Shown here piece after piece: positions 43,696-57,689 of a stretch of 64,000 bases of DNA (position 1 is the stretch's first letter; every line of letters starts with the position of its first letter). Both the position numbers and the translations under genes were made by a program. A model generated the notes under the pieces. The model ran no database searches. It was not told the DNA's origin and was given only the letters and a program-made list of their open reading frames with translations. Origin of the DNA: Marsupella aquatica (lineage: Eukaryota > Marchantiophyta); contig OZ316893.1 of NCBI GenBank assembly GCA_973895155.1, positions 27,156,001 to 27,220,000 of the forward strand, written 5' to 3'.

Positions 43696-45176
43696 AAGGA
43701 AGGGAAGGAAGGGCAGGCCTGAGGGCAGCCAATCCGTGCCAAAGACAACAAACTCAGGGATAGCCAAGTGCGAGATCAAGGGCAACACACACTCTTTGAT
43801 GGTGAATGGGGCACAGGGATGACACTAGATGTGTCAAGTAGATCATAACATATGTCTCTTTTCTTAATTCACCCAAAAATAGGTGATAAAGTGATAAATA
43901 AAATTAATAGGGTAAAGATGTATGTACATAGTATGGATAAGAGAGGAACATTCTAGTCATTTATCCAATAGTGTTAAGATTGTGTTTTATTTGCCCCACT
44001 TTCAGGCCCACCCCCATTTTGCACCTCACTCCAATATATATTGTTGGAGCAAATCACAGTCATTTGTGACTTTGGGGGTCACCCTTCAATAAGTGTTGCA
44101 ATCAAAAGATAGATTAAGCTTTTCTATTTGAATTTTCAGCCCCTTCTAACCGATACAGGTAGTTTCATCAAGAATCTTGACAAATATCTCTTTCTTATAT
44201 ATTCTTTGCTGTCTACCACTAATGAGCTTTATTTTTTGTGGGGCGACAAAATCTCTCAACACTCAGATTCAAGAATGATAGAACCAAAAGAAAAACTTTG
44301 ATATCATGCATAATACGTTTGCAAGACTCCAAAAATCAATCGCATTGATAGTTGGGCTTTGTTGAGAGAAGACATATATTTTGTCTTTGATACTTGATTG
44401 GTTTCGCCAAGTATTTTTGTTGATCAAGATGTCAAACAAGTTAGCTCTAGGGTGATTCTAGTATGCGCTGAAATTTTACAATCAGATATTTGAGGAGGTG
44501 CTAAATTTGCAAGGTTGGAGTGAATGATCGGATGCAATCCTCTTATGGTTAATTTTTGTCCTTTGAAATGTACATTAATAGATTTTTTCACACCTTGAGT
44601 TAATACTAATCGATAGCTTAGCAACACAACAGCAAACGCACTTTGTTCATGGGGAAGTATAAACATGACTAGTCCATTGTAAAGCAGCGCAAACACACTC
44701 AATATGAGGAAGATTGGAGCAAACTTGGCTGGAACCATGGTTCTATCCTTGAGAAATATTTTGGATATTTTTGTCTCAGCTTAAAACTAGCCCAACACTT
44801 TCAAACTTGAACCCAACAAAGAGATTCACACTAGTAGGATGTAAAACACTCAACCATCTGCCTTGATAAAGATACAAAGCTCATGAGCTGCAACCATCTT
44901 GGAAACAGTCCCACCTTTTGTTTTCACATACATCTTTTTTGGGATGAATCACCTGGACTATGTTTGGATAGAATTAGTTTAGGGTTTAGGCCTTCACAAC
45001 AACAAGAAATTCCCATGGGTTCCTTGTGCATGTTACATTCCATGTACTCATTCTCATTTCCTCAATGTATCAACCTGGAAGCTCAAACAGGGTTAGAGTG
45101 AACATTCATAATTAGTCACTGTAGCAATTTTCAATATTAAACTAAAGAAAGCCCAAAGTTATTTAAGTATGCTACC
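43696..45176. other. Intergenic sequence, no gene recognised
   Basis: AT-rich sequence with short open frames only (for example 44424-44738 on the minus strand). None shows a conserved motif or convincing splice context. Confidence 0.5.
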
Positions 45177-45494
45177 TTGGGGAAGGGTCACTATATGAAG
45201 GGCCATACATTGTGAGCAACATTTAGGGTTTGACCCCTTAACTTATAAGTGAAATTTTTTGCAACACCCTTTCATTCTTGAAATTTTGCCACTTTTTACT
45301 TAAAAGCCCCTAAAAGTTGTAATAAATTATTTTTACAATTAAATAGACCTATTTTTCTTTAAACCTGACCAATCAATAAAACATGGCCTATTTATTATTC
45401 CCCAAAACCCTGGAAGTCTTTAGCCACACCCATTTAAATGGGCCTATACTTTGTCACACGTGACATGCCACTTTCGTGAAAGTGACCCCCCGAG
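45177..45494. mobile_element. Probable older MITE related to the one at 43412
   Basis: The right end, reversed, reads CTCGGGGGGTCACTTTC. The left end reads TTGGGGAAGGGTCACTATA, so the ends share GGG and GGTCACT blocks with a 2-3 base gap. Flanks are ATGCTACC and TTACTACC, 6 of 8 identical. It resembles the sharper MITE at 43412-43687 but is more decayed. Confidence 0.4.
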
Positions 45495-48400
45495 TTACTA
45501 CCTGTGATGTGGCAAGATAGGAACATAGTTGTTGGGGCAATTCACAAAAGACATCATCCAATAAATGCAATTTCTTAGCAATAGAATGAAATGAAATCAA
45601 TGAATTATTCTATGAAAACCATGGAGCTTGATAAGGCCTTAAACAGGCTGACACAACTATGATATTATAGATTAGCTAAAAAAAAGTGATCAATTTGGAA
45701 GATGACCCCTTGTAGCATAATTTTCACAAAACATTATCTTTGCTTGAGAACTCAATGCAGTCAAAATCATTGCACAAGGATAAAACCATAAAAGTAAACC
45801 CAAGTCCAACAAACTCTTGACTCGCACAAAGGTGGGGTTTAGGGTTTACCCTAAACCCATGAAATACATCCCGATGACAAGAACAGTGGCCAACTTGCTA
45901 CTTGTCGACCCATTGAAACATTTTAGAGACGCAACAGACCCATGTAATCCTAATACAAAACAATGATTAGTATATCTCTGAATGAGCAAAGTTTAATTCC
46001 TAAATAAGTTGTATCTCTATTGGCTCTGGTGCAAGCTCTGGTGAGGTTCCTCCCAATCATTTATATACTTTTTCTCATTGATTCCATTGGGCATTAATTT
46101 CCCTCTACAAAGATTCATTCTCAATGTGTGTTTTTATTTCATTTGTGAACCCTAGTTGTTTGTAATTTCACTCTCCAAAGAGTGCTCCAAAAACTTCTTC
46201 CAACAAACACTAGCACAAATGTCACTATTAATGCCCAAAGAGTCATGACTTTGTGGTAGCTCACCTGAGTAGAGATTGATAGGTCTTTGGTTCAACTATT
46301 GAGGTTGACTCTTCCCTTTCTGTGAGGTTTCACAGATTTTCCCTGAAAAATTAAAAAAAATAATATAAAAATATCACTGTTAATGTGAAACAAAGACTCC
46401 ATTGATCTTCTAGCTTTTCTTCAAAAAGGCACTTGAGACTAACCGTAAATTGAACCATGTATTGTGCATGGACATATCTACAAGAACACAAGTAAAATCC
46501 TTCTATGCGTACTCAAAATCATTTAGAGTAGAAGACCATGACGCAATTGAGAATTACTGCACAAAAAACTCTCAAGTAGAACAATGGGACGCAATTGAGA
46601 ACTAGTGCACAAAAAAATCTGAAGAGTCTTCCAAAATTGCATGATACATGAAATCTGCGCAGTCACATTATGAGATCCACATGAACAACAAAACACTATC
46701 ATGGAAAAACACAACATTTGACTCCAAGCACAAGCAACACATTTTTTGTGAAGTAGAATAAAATTGTGTCCAATAAAACGGAGTGAACTGTTTGGCCTTA
46801 GAACCCTAGACGTGATCATAGAAAATAAACCTACAGTAGAATTAATGCTCAATTGGGGTTGGAACTCCTGTTGGAAATTTCAAGACAGAAATACAAGGAG
46901 CATTTAACTCAAGATTTGTGCTAAACGCTAGCCTTGGTCTCTCAACTAAAGGTGAATCACATCTATATGATTGCTCAACTTGAGATCTGTAGAATTTATG
47001 GACTCATGCACTCAATTAAATAAGAAAGAGATATAGCAAAGAAGGCCGTGGGGACTACAAATGTAGCAAATCGAGAGGCTCATTCCAAGAAGGATATGAC
47101 AGAGAAATGCAGTGCAGGCCATGGGGTCGTTTTGCTGCTGAGATTTGTCATCCAAATATGCCTTGCTCACGACTACTCTGGCTTGTGTCTCTATCTCCAA
47201 AATTTCACCAATCAAACCAATAATTTCTTGTCTTCAGAACATACACTGGCACTGAGCAACAGAACTCTGCATGAGGGAACGAAGTACAAAGGCCCAAAGT
47301 CTTGGCCCAGTTGAGAAAAGCGAGAAGGTGCCGGTGTATCCCGAGTGACCCTCGTGTGGAGTCGGTATACCCTGACCTCAAAACCTGCTTTAGGGGGGGT
47401 GTATGAGTAATGAAGATGGAACCCAAAGGTATTAAAAGGGTGGGATCGCCAAGCATGGGGAGTACAAAGGGGGTTTGGCATGCTCAAAGGCGAATGGAAC
47501 ACATCACTCATAAACCCAAACAAAAGGCCAATATCGTTTTCTGGGATTTTATTGGGGGGAGACGCTAAGGTAGTACACTAGTACCCCCTTTCCAAAAACT
47601 GTAGATGATGAAAGCCCAAATGTGCGGACACTTCGTCCCCAAGAACTGCCGTCCCACCTTCACAATGATGACCACTTTGGCTCTCCATAAATGCGCTTCA
47701 TAGCTTCATAGCGTGGACATAGAGTGCCCAATCATTTCAGTCTAGGCAGAGAACACGTGTTGGCTTTCTGAATGCGTCCTGTGATTCTTCCGAGGCTTTT
47801 TTGCGATTATCTGTTCGGGACTTCGGGGTGTGTACAGTGCTTGGCCCAAGAAAAATCGGGGGAGGGACTTGTTTGCGTTCCTGCTACTGTACTTCGTCAG
47901 ACTATCCGTTTCCATTCTTCAGAATGATGCGATGCTCCTAGGTTCTAGCACTTTTGCACTTCTCCTAAGCGCTCGAGATGGGTCGGGGCATGCGTGTCAA
48001 TCTGTGCATGTGCTGCATTGTTTCTGCCTCCGCTTTCGACTCACCCACGTGTGCTTGATTTGATTTGGTTTCGATTCAAATCATCGACGGACTTCCTGTA
48101 GTTGGCGGAGTGAGGTCAGCGAGGGAGCGAAATCATGTGACAGGCTTGGCTTCGACTGGGAACACAAGCACTCTAGCAGCGGGTGACTGGACAAAGAGAG
48201 AGTGTTTGAACACGGGAAGACAGAAAGATCCTAGAAACGGCGTTGCAAGGGAGCTGGTAGTGTGGGAGTGATTTATCAGACGGGTTGAATTCGAATGCGG
48301 AAAAAAAGGAGCAGCGAGGCCGCACCGCTAGCAATTACGGCGGGACTGTGTCCTAGACACGTTGGAGAAAACTGTACCTCACTTTGAGGTCAGGGAATAC

Positions 48401-48687
48401 AGGGAATTATTGAGATTTGTGGGCACGAAGGTCAGACTTGGTGATGTGTTGTTGCGAATCTAGCTAGGGTCAGGGATACTGAGCAAATTTGGAGTGGAAA
48501 GAGGAGAGGGAAGTTTACTGACCCTAAACCTGCCGCCGTCATAGAACCTTTGCTTGCTTTTCCAGCTAGAGGGGCAATGGTAGCTTCTGTCCAAATCTAA
48601 AATTGCTTGGAATTGAATCCAAGCAAGAGGACAACAGGACGGAGAGGAGGAGCAGAAGAGCGTGTGGTATCGAGGAGAGCAGTAGCC
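45495..48687. other. Intergenic region upstream of TerC
   Basis: No conserved gene. A short telomere-like palindromic string (GGGTTTAGGGTTTACCCTAAACCC) lies near 45837. Two diverged copies of a 46 bp unit (GACGCAATTGAGAA and TGCACAAAAAA) lie at about 46524-46612. The last few hundred bases are less AT-rich and form the promoter and 5-prime UTR side of TerC. Confidence 0.45.
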
Positions 48688-51600
48688 ATGGTGTTGGCAG
48701 CCCAATTTCGGGCGGCTCAATGTGGGCACGGAGGAGTAGCAGCAGAATTTGTAGCAGCTGTGCCCTCCAATTCTTCTTTTTCCTCCTGTGTGTCCCCCAA
48801 ACGATTCCATGGCGGCAGGGCGCAATATCCATCTGCGCGAATATTATCCACCTGCCATGATGGTAATCACGCATTGCAACTCATATGAATTTTGTCGTAG
48901 TAGGGCACACAAATGCTTGCATGCGTTTTATTGAATATTCTTTGCTTTTCCCAGGTTGAAGTCTCCTGAGCATTCTGGAAATCTTAGGCCTGAGTCAAAA
49001 CTCATGACTGGAATTTTGTATGTCGATAGTGTTGTCCAGGTCGTGCAGGCCCATCAATCGCTTGAAAGCTCTCTGTATGAGGGAAACTGGGAGCGACGAA
49101 GGTAGAGTTTCAGGTATGTAGGAGTTTACAGATTGACTACAACTTCTCGGCACAAGCGTTTTCGAGAAGAATCCTTCAATACGTTGAAATGATTTTAGAG
49201 ATCGTAGCAAAGCATCATTTACGTAAATAGGACCTCTGTGAAAGATGGAAGTTCGGAAATAATAATTTAAATCCTCTGCATCCATATATTAACCACATGA
49301 AAGGTAGTTGCCTATTCGATTTCAGTTTCAACCGAGGATGACAGAAATGTGAAAGATGAAGAGGCGGTATCACAGCTTAATGGACGCAGTGGAGGCTTGA
49401 TGCATGACCCGCAAGAGAACACCAAGGCGGATAGCTATTTAGACTTTGGACACGACGAGAATGAGTCTTCGCAAAATGTAGAAAACTCCAGTAACGGGGG
49501 GATTGTTGTCGAGGAAACATTATCACAGCTTGAAGAGACATTAGGTGCCGCCGTGGCGGAGGCAACAGTAAAGGTCGTAGAGGTTGCAAGCTCAAGTATT
49601 GAAGTTGTTGCTGAGACAGTGGACGTGGCAGCACGAACCGTCTCTAATGTTGGTGAGATTGAACCTCCATTACTGACTGAAGAACAGTCTGTCGTGGATA
49701 AAGCTGCTGCCCTGAAGACAGTGGCTTTTTGGGTAAGCACATGAGCGAAAGGATACTCATCACAGCTGACAAAAACGTTTTACATGTGATGCTCCCAAAA
49801 TTTCAAGCTTAAGATTGTGATAATCAGGTGAAATTTGAATTTTAAAGGTGTCAATGTGGAGGAATGAAAGTTCAAGTCTGACAATGTCACTGTGGAGTAT
49901 TTAACCGTACCCTCTTTCTTGTCAATTCCAAAATGTGCCCCTGGAATAATTAAATTAAGTTCTCTAAAGTCCGTATTGTTGCCATGTTTCAAGGCGTTCT
50001 TGTGTCACCACAGTAAAAAACCAAACTGGGACCCTGTCCAAGGCATGATAGACTTATTTTCTCTAAAAGATTTGAACTCTAACCAGTGGCACCGTCGACG
50101 GCTTCAAGTCTGAGAACGAAATGGCGTTTAAACAAATGAAAGCATGGCACTTCCGGAGATTTTCCTGGAAGGCTGATCACTGAAAACTCCAAAATTTGAG
50201 AACTCATTTCTCCCTTCATGGGTGTAGGTAGGTGCAGCTGTGACATTTGGAGGTCTGGTGGGATTTAGAGAAGGGACTGGCAAGGCATCTGAATTTTTCG
50301 CTGGGTAAGTTCGATCCTCATCGTTTTCTCGTCCAATTCTCGTCTAGTTTACGTTCAGAACCGTTGAAAGTGCTTTATGAAGCATTGATTTTTGCCTTTG
50401 ACAGTCTTTGTTGATGTGGAGTTGTTTTAATTGCAGATATCTCCTTGAGCAAAGTTTATCGGTAGACAATCTGTTTGTTTTCGTACTTATCTTCAACTAC
50501 TTCAAAGTCCCTTCTCCATACCAGGTTTTATCTTCTTTCCCTTTCCCAACGACTTTTGGAAGAGAACTTTGCAATTGTCCATAAGTGTTACCCTGTTGAC
50601 ACTTCAAAGTTTTTAGTCGAGTGCGACGGAGACAATCTTAATTTTTTTACTGCATACACATTAAAGCGAGCTGAATGCTCTGGCTGATTTGTAAAATATA
50701 CGCAGAGTCGAGTGCTTACATACGGAATCGCTGGAGCAGTTGTGTTCCGGGCTGTGATGATTGGCCTTGGTATTGCATCCCTCCAGGTGTGTCTCATTTC
50801 TCTCAAACTTGGAAAACGCGTGTCTTTTTGGTCTCTTGGTAGTAAGCCTATTCGTTTCAAAAGTTGTCTTGGCATTCGTCTGTTAAACCTTGCCGTGAGA
50901 GAGTGTCTGGAAAGCCTTTTCACAGTTAGCTTCTTAATTATTATGCAACGAGGGTATCTCAAGGGTATACTCTTTTCTTGCACCGGTTCTGTGTCGTTCC
51001 CAGTTGTCAATTTGAGGATGGCATCTGACCGATTTTCTCCTTACCCTTTTGTCTTGTTGCAGAAATTCGAAGGGTTAAATCTAATCTTTGCAGCTATCTT
51101 AGTTTTTTCATCGTTTAAGGTAAAATTTCCTTTTTCTCACAAACATATAGCCACCTAGTTTAAGTGTCAGCTCGATCTTTACATAAATCTTTGGAAGGGT
51201 AGCATATTCACTTGAAAAACATCAGCCACAGAAATCGTCGTTGGTCCGTCTTCTTCATTTTCTCGAGGTTCATTTAAGCAGACAAGAGAAGTGACTGGGA
51301 CTGAATAGTCCTTTGACATAGCTGTCACATTTTGTTTTAAGAGTATGTCACCTAATTTGGTAATTCAAGGTCTGCTGAGGATGTGGGAAGCAATAGATGA
51401 CCCGCGTACAGACACCCTCGTGGATAATCAAAAAGAATTTTGTGAGCAAACTATTATATACAACTGAATTGGACGACTAATAATACTAGTGGGCTGTGGT
51501 TTTCTCTGCAGCTTGTTTCTGGAGATGGTGATGGAGAAGAGGATCTGTCAGACAACTTTATTGTCAACCTGTGTCGAAAATTCATTCCAGTGACCTGTAA

Positions 51601-54374
51601 ATTATTTTGACCGTCTTATTGAATTCGTGATGTCTAAAGTTCAAACAGAAATTCTCCCAGCGGGACTCAAAGTTTGGTACATCTATTTTGCGCATGCTTA
51701 TGTCTCTTTAGTATAGACTTCTAGACAACCAATCAATTAAACTTATCGGAAATCTTGTGGTAGTCCCCTTGCTTTGCTTCAAATGGGGGGTCTGTGTGCA
51801 TTATATGGAAGCATTGTACGTATGAAGAAGTTAATGATACGGTTAAAGGTACCCTGAAGGTGTTAATGTAATGGAGAGCCTGTTTATGTGTCTTGCAGCA
51901 ACTTATGATGGTAGTAATTTCCTGACAACTGTTGGTGGTGTGAAAAAGGTGAGCCTCCAAAGTTTTGAGGTTTTGGGGGTTTTCTAATGTGGACAGTTTT
52001 TCATCCAGTTTTACCAACAACGTGAGCAGCAAATAGGAATCTTATGCCAGATTTCTTTATTTCCGTTGAGTGATAAATTTATGGATCCTTCTGACACTCT
52101 AAATCAGCTTACTGTTTGTGTTTTGTGGGATATCTTAGAACTAGGTCTCTATTAGTTTATGCAAATGATTTAGCTAGCAAACTATCGCACAAATTTGACG
52201 AAGATTGGTCCCGTTTTCCAGGCAACACCGTTGCTCCTCACTCTTGTCGTCGTTGAACTCAGTGACATTGCATTTGCGGTAAAAAACTCTCACCCTCTCT
52301 TATGGGATTTGTTCCCTTGGGGACCTCTTCCCTGCACCTCTTCTATTCCCGTAGTGGTCATAAATGAGTATTTCAAGTCCACCAGAGAGAAGAAAAAACC
52401 CCAAAAGTTGGAGCTGCTCTTGTTTCCGAAATGGAAAGTAACTGTAGAGATTGTTTTTTTTTTGTTTTCGGTTTTCAAACGGTTCTGGTTTTGGGGGGAC
52501 CGTGATGGGCGTTTCACACTTGGCTCAGCTTTCAGGCCGGGTTGATTCTGTTTGTCAGTGCTAGAAAGCAGCTACGATCAGTGAAACTAGTGGATTTATA
52601 GGAAATTGCCACAATTCAGGTTTTCTTTTCTGACATGCAAATTCTCAGGCGTCTTTAGTACACATGTCATTGCAATTTGGGAAAAAAGTTGGCTTGGTAT
52701 GGAGACTATCTGAAAAGTTTGGTGACATTGGCAATGCCACTTCTCTCCACTTTAATGAAGAATTTAAACTTTCATGCTGCACTTGTTTGTTTCAGGTGGA
52801 TTCCATTCCTGCTGTTTTCGGAGTGACCAGGGATCCTTTGATTGTGTACTCTTCAAATATTTTTGCTATTCTCGGTAAGCCAGGATCACTTTCGAATGAA
52901 TATCAGATTGTTTCCTCGCATGATCATAGCTTTTTCTATCTGAATAGAGAGGAATGATTCACTGCACCTGTGTTTGCCCTTTTTTGTGCAGGTCTTAGGT
53001 CTCTATACACATTAATTTCTGGGAATATGGGTGAGCTCGAGTATTTGCAGGTATTTAATAGTTCTTGTACATGTGCTCTCTGCCTTGTCATATATGGTTT
53101 ATCTTGGACTCTGTTAAAAATGAGATTGGATTTCATGTATATACAATTTCTGGTGAATATTGTTCTGCCGCAGTGATAAAGTGCTTTGTGAAGAAAAGTG
53201 CTAGAGTCTGTGTCGTGCTCAAGAACATTACACTAAACTTGGGCTGAGATGTTCGGTCATAGCGTAAACAGTCTCGAATGTAAATATAAACAGTATTCTA
53301 CATTTAGAAGAATAATGCTCATAAGCAGTATGGCTTTGTCGGCACTTGGTTTTGGTGATTACAATAAGTTCTTGGGTAATGAAATGCATTTGAATTCTTG
53401 ATTTGTTAGCCAAATGTAATTGTCGCCTCTACAGTTTTAGATCAATTCCAACGCCGTTTGTCGTCTATGTGGTCTAGTTACAGTGAAATTTCACCACCAT
53501 ATTGTGTTTGATGGAAGCTTCCCTTTCAATATCAACTCCAGAAATTTTATGGATAGCAGTGAAAGGAAAAATCCGGCGGGGTAGGAATGAATGCCTTCAC
53601 AAGTCGCATAGTTCGTGATATGTGTCTTTCTTTTCCCAAGCCATTCTGTAATTCACACATGTTTTAAAGTGTCCAACTTTGAAACATGGAGCGTTAGAAT
53701 TGGCCTCATGTTGCAATGAGCTGTACTTAGAGTTGAGTTCAATCTCTACTTGTCGAAGGATGGATTGTCACGCTGGAACAGAAAAATACTTGAAAAAGGC
53801 TGTACGTCGTTGGAAACTAACGGCCGTTTATTTACATGTTGGAATGGAACAGCCATCTGTAGGTATCGTATTGGGCTTCATTGGCGCTAAAATGATTGGA
53901 GAATTTTTCGGTAAGGAATACTTTTCTGTTATTGAGGTTTATGAGCTTAGTCTTCGAAGAAATTTAAGCAGACGAGCATGTTCTCAGGCTATGCTAATGG
54001 TACATATGATCAGATAAGGATCTTGTAGAATGCGAGAAGTTGAGGTCTATCCTTAGGATGGAGGTCAATTGTCAATTGTCAGTTTTTAAGTCTTTTTGTT
54101 CTTTAGTGTCTCTGTGTCACAACCTGGAGCACAAGCCAGGATATGATTTTCTAGCTCTCATTTAAGAGACCTACTAGTTTTGCGTTGAGATACATCCATT
54201 GTTCTTGTATGCTTATTCTTCCATTTGCAATACTCATGACAGATTTTTGTTGTGTGTGTGCAATGGACAGGTTTTCATGTACCAACCGAGGTTTCATTAG
54301 GTGTGGTAGCTGTAGTCCTTGGTACTGGTGTAGGTTTGAGTCTTTTGCAACGGTCCAAGAACAGGAAAGACTAA
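48688..54374 (+). CDS. TERC: Plastid TerC-family thylakoid membrane protein
   Basis: Thirteen exons: 48688-48862, 49326-49732, 50228-50304, 50437-50524, 50706-50786, 51063-51119, 51512-51596, 51899-51948, 52222-52278, 52796-52874, 52992-53050, 53853-53910 and 54271-54374. All are joined by GT-AG introns into 458 aa. The start is the first ATG in the open frame. Residues 1 to about 60 are Ala/Ser/Arg-rich, as in a chloroplast transit peptide. Residues 60-194 are acidic and low complexity. The TerC membrane domain follows with hydrophobic helices. It carries SVDN (about 228-231) and ELSDI (about 352-356), the two acidic motifs that define the family, then [13 protein letters not shown] and VLGFIGAKM. 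The Arabidopsis homologue (AtTerC/PDE149) is needed for thylakoid biogenesis. Exon 12 has a weak pyrimidine tract, so its 5-prime edge is the least certain, though phase and homology fit. Confidence 0.93.
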
Positions 54375-55514
54375 AGAATATTAGAACTATACTAGTGGTC
54401 TTTCCCATTGGGGTGACAAAGCACCATAACACCTTCAACCATGGGGACAAGAAGCAGACCTTGTATAGTAACTCCAAATACGGACTCATCACAGGTCCAG
54501 CGCATCCCTTTTGGTAGTTGATTTGTTCCCCTCGTGATCCATATCTTAGTTTAGAAGGATTTATGTGCAACAGATGATGGATTGATCGGATGAGAAAGTG
54601 AGACACTGGAGGTGTTGCCTTGCTATTCACACTGTGCAGCTACCAGCTTCAGGTGGTATTTTGCAGGCTTGTGTATACATATCAGTCCTATCAGATTGCA
54701 ATAATTCAGTGCACTGTACGACGTTTCCGGAAGTTAATATGGGAGTTGCACTCGCAAGAAATCTAGCTCCAAGCAGCTTTGTCTTTTGCTTTGGAAGTAA
54801 GGAGAACTTTTCAGTTTACATCTGTTTTGGTCGAGGCTGTTGATCTTGAAATTCAAATGTATAAGTGAGTGAAGTAGAGTTTCATGTAGTAGGAGAATCT
54901 ATACAACTTTTTCACGGATCTTGAGTCCCTTTTCCCTCATCGTGTCTAGGGCCTAGGCTATTATGTCTTGCTTACTCTTTCCCCCTTTGCCTTCTATCCA
55001 GATGCTTTGAATTAACATTTGATTTCTCAATATCCAGTTCCATTTGGCTCGTTTTGCAATTAGTTTGGGGTATTGGCAAATAGAACATCACATATCGCAA
55101 ATAGAAGGTCGCGCAATGCTTCAGCTTTCATTTGTCCTGAGTTAGAGGATGAAAATAAATTTCATCCCAAATTGATGTATAAACTATCTGTTCATGAAGA
55201 GCTCGACATTTTCATCTTGTCTCCATTTGCAATTATACCAATTGGCATCCATTTGATGCCGTAATTGCCTCCTTCCCTTTGCCCTTCAGTTGAGATGCTT
55301 TGAGTTGGCAGTTGGTCCCCTAATGCAATTCCTTTTGGCTCCTTAGTCCTGGTGATTCCTGTTGATTCCTTTTTGAGTCGTTTTGGAACTAGCCCTTGTG
55401 ATGTGGGTGTGTTGGTCCAGGTGTTCCAAAAATGGAAACATACCAGTAGGTTTGTCACTACTGGTTGTATCTTGTGGCTTCATTCGTCAACTCTTTATCC
55501 ATTCATTAGCCTGA
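54375..55514. other. Intergenic region downstream of TerC
   Basis: Contains the TerC 3-prime UTR side. No further conserved coding sequence. Short frames (54598-54843, 55192-55458) have no motif. Confidence 0.45.
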
Positions 55515-56040
55515 TGCCTGTGCGTTGCACAAAAGATATTGAGATGAGGAAAAAATGTTGAGATGAAAAAAGATGTTGATGAGAGAAAAAAATATAGAGG
55601 TGAGAAAAAGTGTTGAGATCAAAAAAGTTGTCGATGAGAAAAAAAAATGTTGAGGTAAGTGTTGAGATCAAAAAATGTCAAGATGAGAAAAAGATGGTGA
55701 TATAAGAAAAAGATAAGTCATCAAGGTGAAAAAATGATGTCAAGGTGAGGAAAAGGTGTAGAGATGTTAAAAGATGTCAAGGTGAGAAAAAGAAATAAAG
55801 GTGAGAAAAAGAAGTCAAGACGAGGAAAAGATGTTGAGGAAAGAAAAAAATGTCAAGGGTGAAGAAAAAATGTAGTGGTGAGAAAAAGACATCAAGGTGA
55901 GAAAGAAATGATGATATTAAAAAAATGTTGAGGTGAGGAAAAGATGTCAAGGTGAGAAAAGGTCTCGAGGAGAGAAGAAGATGTCGAGGGGAAAAAAAAT
56001 ATCAAGTGAGGAAAAATGTCATGTTGAGGTAAATTGTTAA
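55515..56040. repeat. Minisatellite, GAGAAAAAGATGTCAAGGT-like unit, locus 2
   Basis: About 500 bp of imperfect copies of the same purine-rich unit as at 7841-8190, again preceded by CCTGTGCGTTGCACAAAA. A short further stretch lies at 56375-56490, after an inserted dispersed repeat. The tail TTCACATTTTTTAT ... GGGATAGGGTATTATA (about 56890-56955) matches the sequence after locus 1. Confidence 0.75.
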
Positions 56041-56049
56041 GTATTTACT

Positions 56050-56370
56050 CAAGGTCTAGGGTTACGATATGTAACCATAGTTAGGCTAACCATAGTCAAG
56101 GACATGGTTAGGTTAACTAGGATGCACACTATATGTCAAATGATGTTTGCTTGGATAAATGGAACTAAGACTCATTGTTACAAAGTCACTTGAGAGGTGA
56201 AGAGAACTTACACTTTGGAGATTTGGTATGGCTGATTAACTTAGAGTTCAGTAAAATTCTCTTGTGTGTTCATGTGGAAGTAGTTTCGAGAAAGTGAACC
56301 ATATATTTTTTGTATTGAGTACTTGCGTGTTGGATGCGTCATGTGCTTACCGTTTCGATTGTCGTCTATG
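56050..56370. repeat. Dispersed non-coding repeat, copy 2
   Basis: Matches 13240-13550 over about 300 bp in the same orientation (TAGGGTTACGAT, GTAACCATAGTTAGGCTAACC, GGATGCACACTA, TTCATGTGGAAGTAG, AAGTGAACCATA). It splits the minisatellite block at locus 2, so it is either an insertion or an internal part of a larger element that locus 1 lacks. Confidence 0.6.
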
Positions 56371-56490
56371 TTCAACATAAAGATGTGAATGTGAGAAAAA
56401 GATGGAAAAATGAGAAGAAAATGTCAAGGCAAGGAAAAGATGCTTACGAACAATAAACATGTGAAGATGAGAAAATTAAAGATGCTAAGG

Positions 56491-57689
56491 TGAGGCATAT
56501 AAAAGAGTTTTGCCATGTAGTTGTCGAGGTATGTTGTGTGCGATCTGACCATATAGTTGTTGTGGCAGTGTTTGTTGTGGTTGTGTTCTGTAACTCGTGT
56601 TGCACATAAAAATTGGAGACGTAAGATAATGGCCACCGCTCATAGAGTCTAACCGAGTGACAGGAAAAAATATGTTTTCTTTAAGTTTTAAATTTTCAAA
56701 GAAAATTCTATTAAAAAAATATCAGAGTTTTTCCCCCATTTTTCTAAATATAAATACAGTTGACTATTTAAAATTAAGTTTGCATCTTGGGCAGGCTAAA
56801 ATTGTAGCTTGGGTACATATTTATTTTAAATGGTGTGTATGGATAGATCTTACATATAAAAAATAATGTTTTGATAAAAGTCTAAGATCGATTCACATTT
56901 TTTATGAGTTTGGAAAAGAACAATCTTTTTGGTGGGATAGGGTATTATATGGGAGACACTCCTTCCCCCCTTTCATTACCTCAAAGATACATTGAAAGGA
57001 AAATCAAATTCTAGCTTTTAGAGAAAGAATAAAAAACAAAACTATAGAAATTCTCTTTCCATTGGTAAATATATTGTTCAAAATTATATACACCCATTTT
57101 ATTTGGAGAGTATTACTAAATATACATCTACTTCTTTCCAATAATAGAAACGCCTTTAGCATGTAATGATTGAGTACCCTATTCAATATTCATTTGTGAC
57201 AAACATATTCTGATGTTCCTTAACTTGTACAAGCTAGGTGCTCACTCCCAATTATTATCAGCTGGGTACCATTTAGGTACCTTATTGTCTTGTTTCCTTT
57301 GGATACACTCATTTATAACTCAAAGGTGTGAATACATAAATAAATTAAAACATAAATCCAATGGTAAGCCACCAAATCTCATTTTGTAAACATACTTTTG
57401 TTGTTCATTTATTCATCACGTTCCAGGAGAGCCTGACCATGACAACTTTGGCAGTTAAAAAATGTACTTTATACGGGGGATGGAGTTCCCAATTATTCAG
57501 GCTAGAGTACAGTGTCTGCGCCCATGGGCCTTGCTGTGATCCATTTTGATCTCTGCACTCTTTTGGCCCTTGCTTTTCAGGGGAAGATAAGACGGTGGGG
57601 CACCCACAAAAGTCCAGCCCTGTCTCTTTGCCGTTTGGAGGACAGGACATCGTTGTAATGAAGTTGAAGTAGAAGTAGAAGTGTGGAGA
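56491..57689. other. Intergenic region upstream of TH2
   Basis: AT-rich, no conserved gene. The tail shared by both minisatellite loci lies at about 56890-56955. The last 100-200 bases form the 5-prime UTR and promoter side of TH2. No clear TATA box identified. Confidence 0.4.

Noticed and set aside
45837-45862. Telomere-like GGGTTTAGGG/CCCTAAACCC string
   Set aside because: Only a few units long. Short interstitial telomere-like strings are common in plants and do not indicate a telomere or fusion here.
48954-49112. Possible extra TerC exon starting at the acceptor TTTTCCCAG
   Set aside because: With the phase left by exon 1 it reads into TGA at once. Exon 1 joins the acceptor at 49325 in phase, giving a continuous protein.
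49377-49740. Minus-strand frames opposite TerC exon 2
   Set aside because: They are shadows of the acidic, low-complexity TerC coding exon, which is supported by splice phase and the downstream membrane domain.
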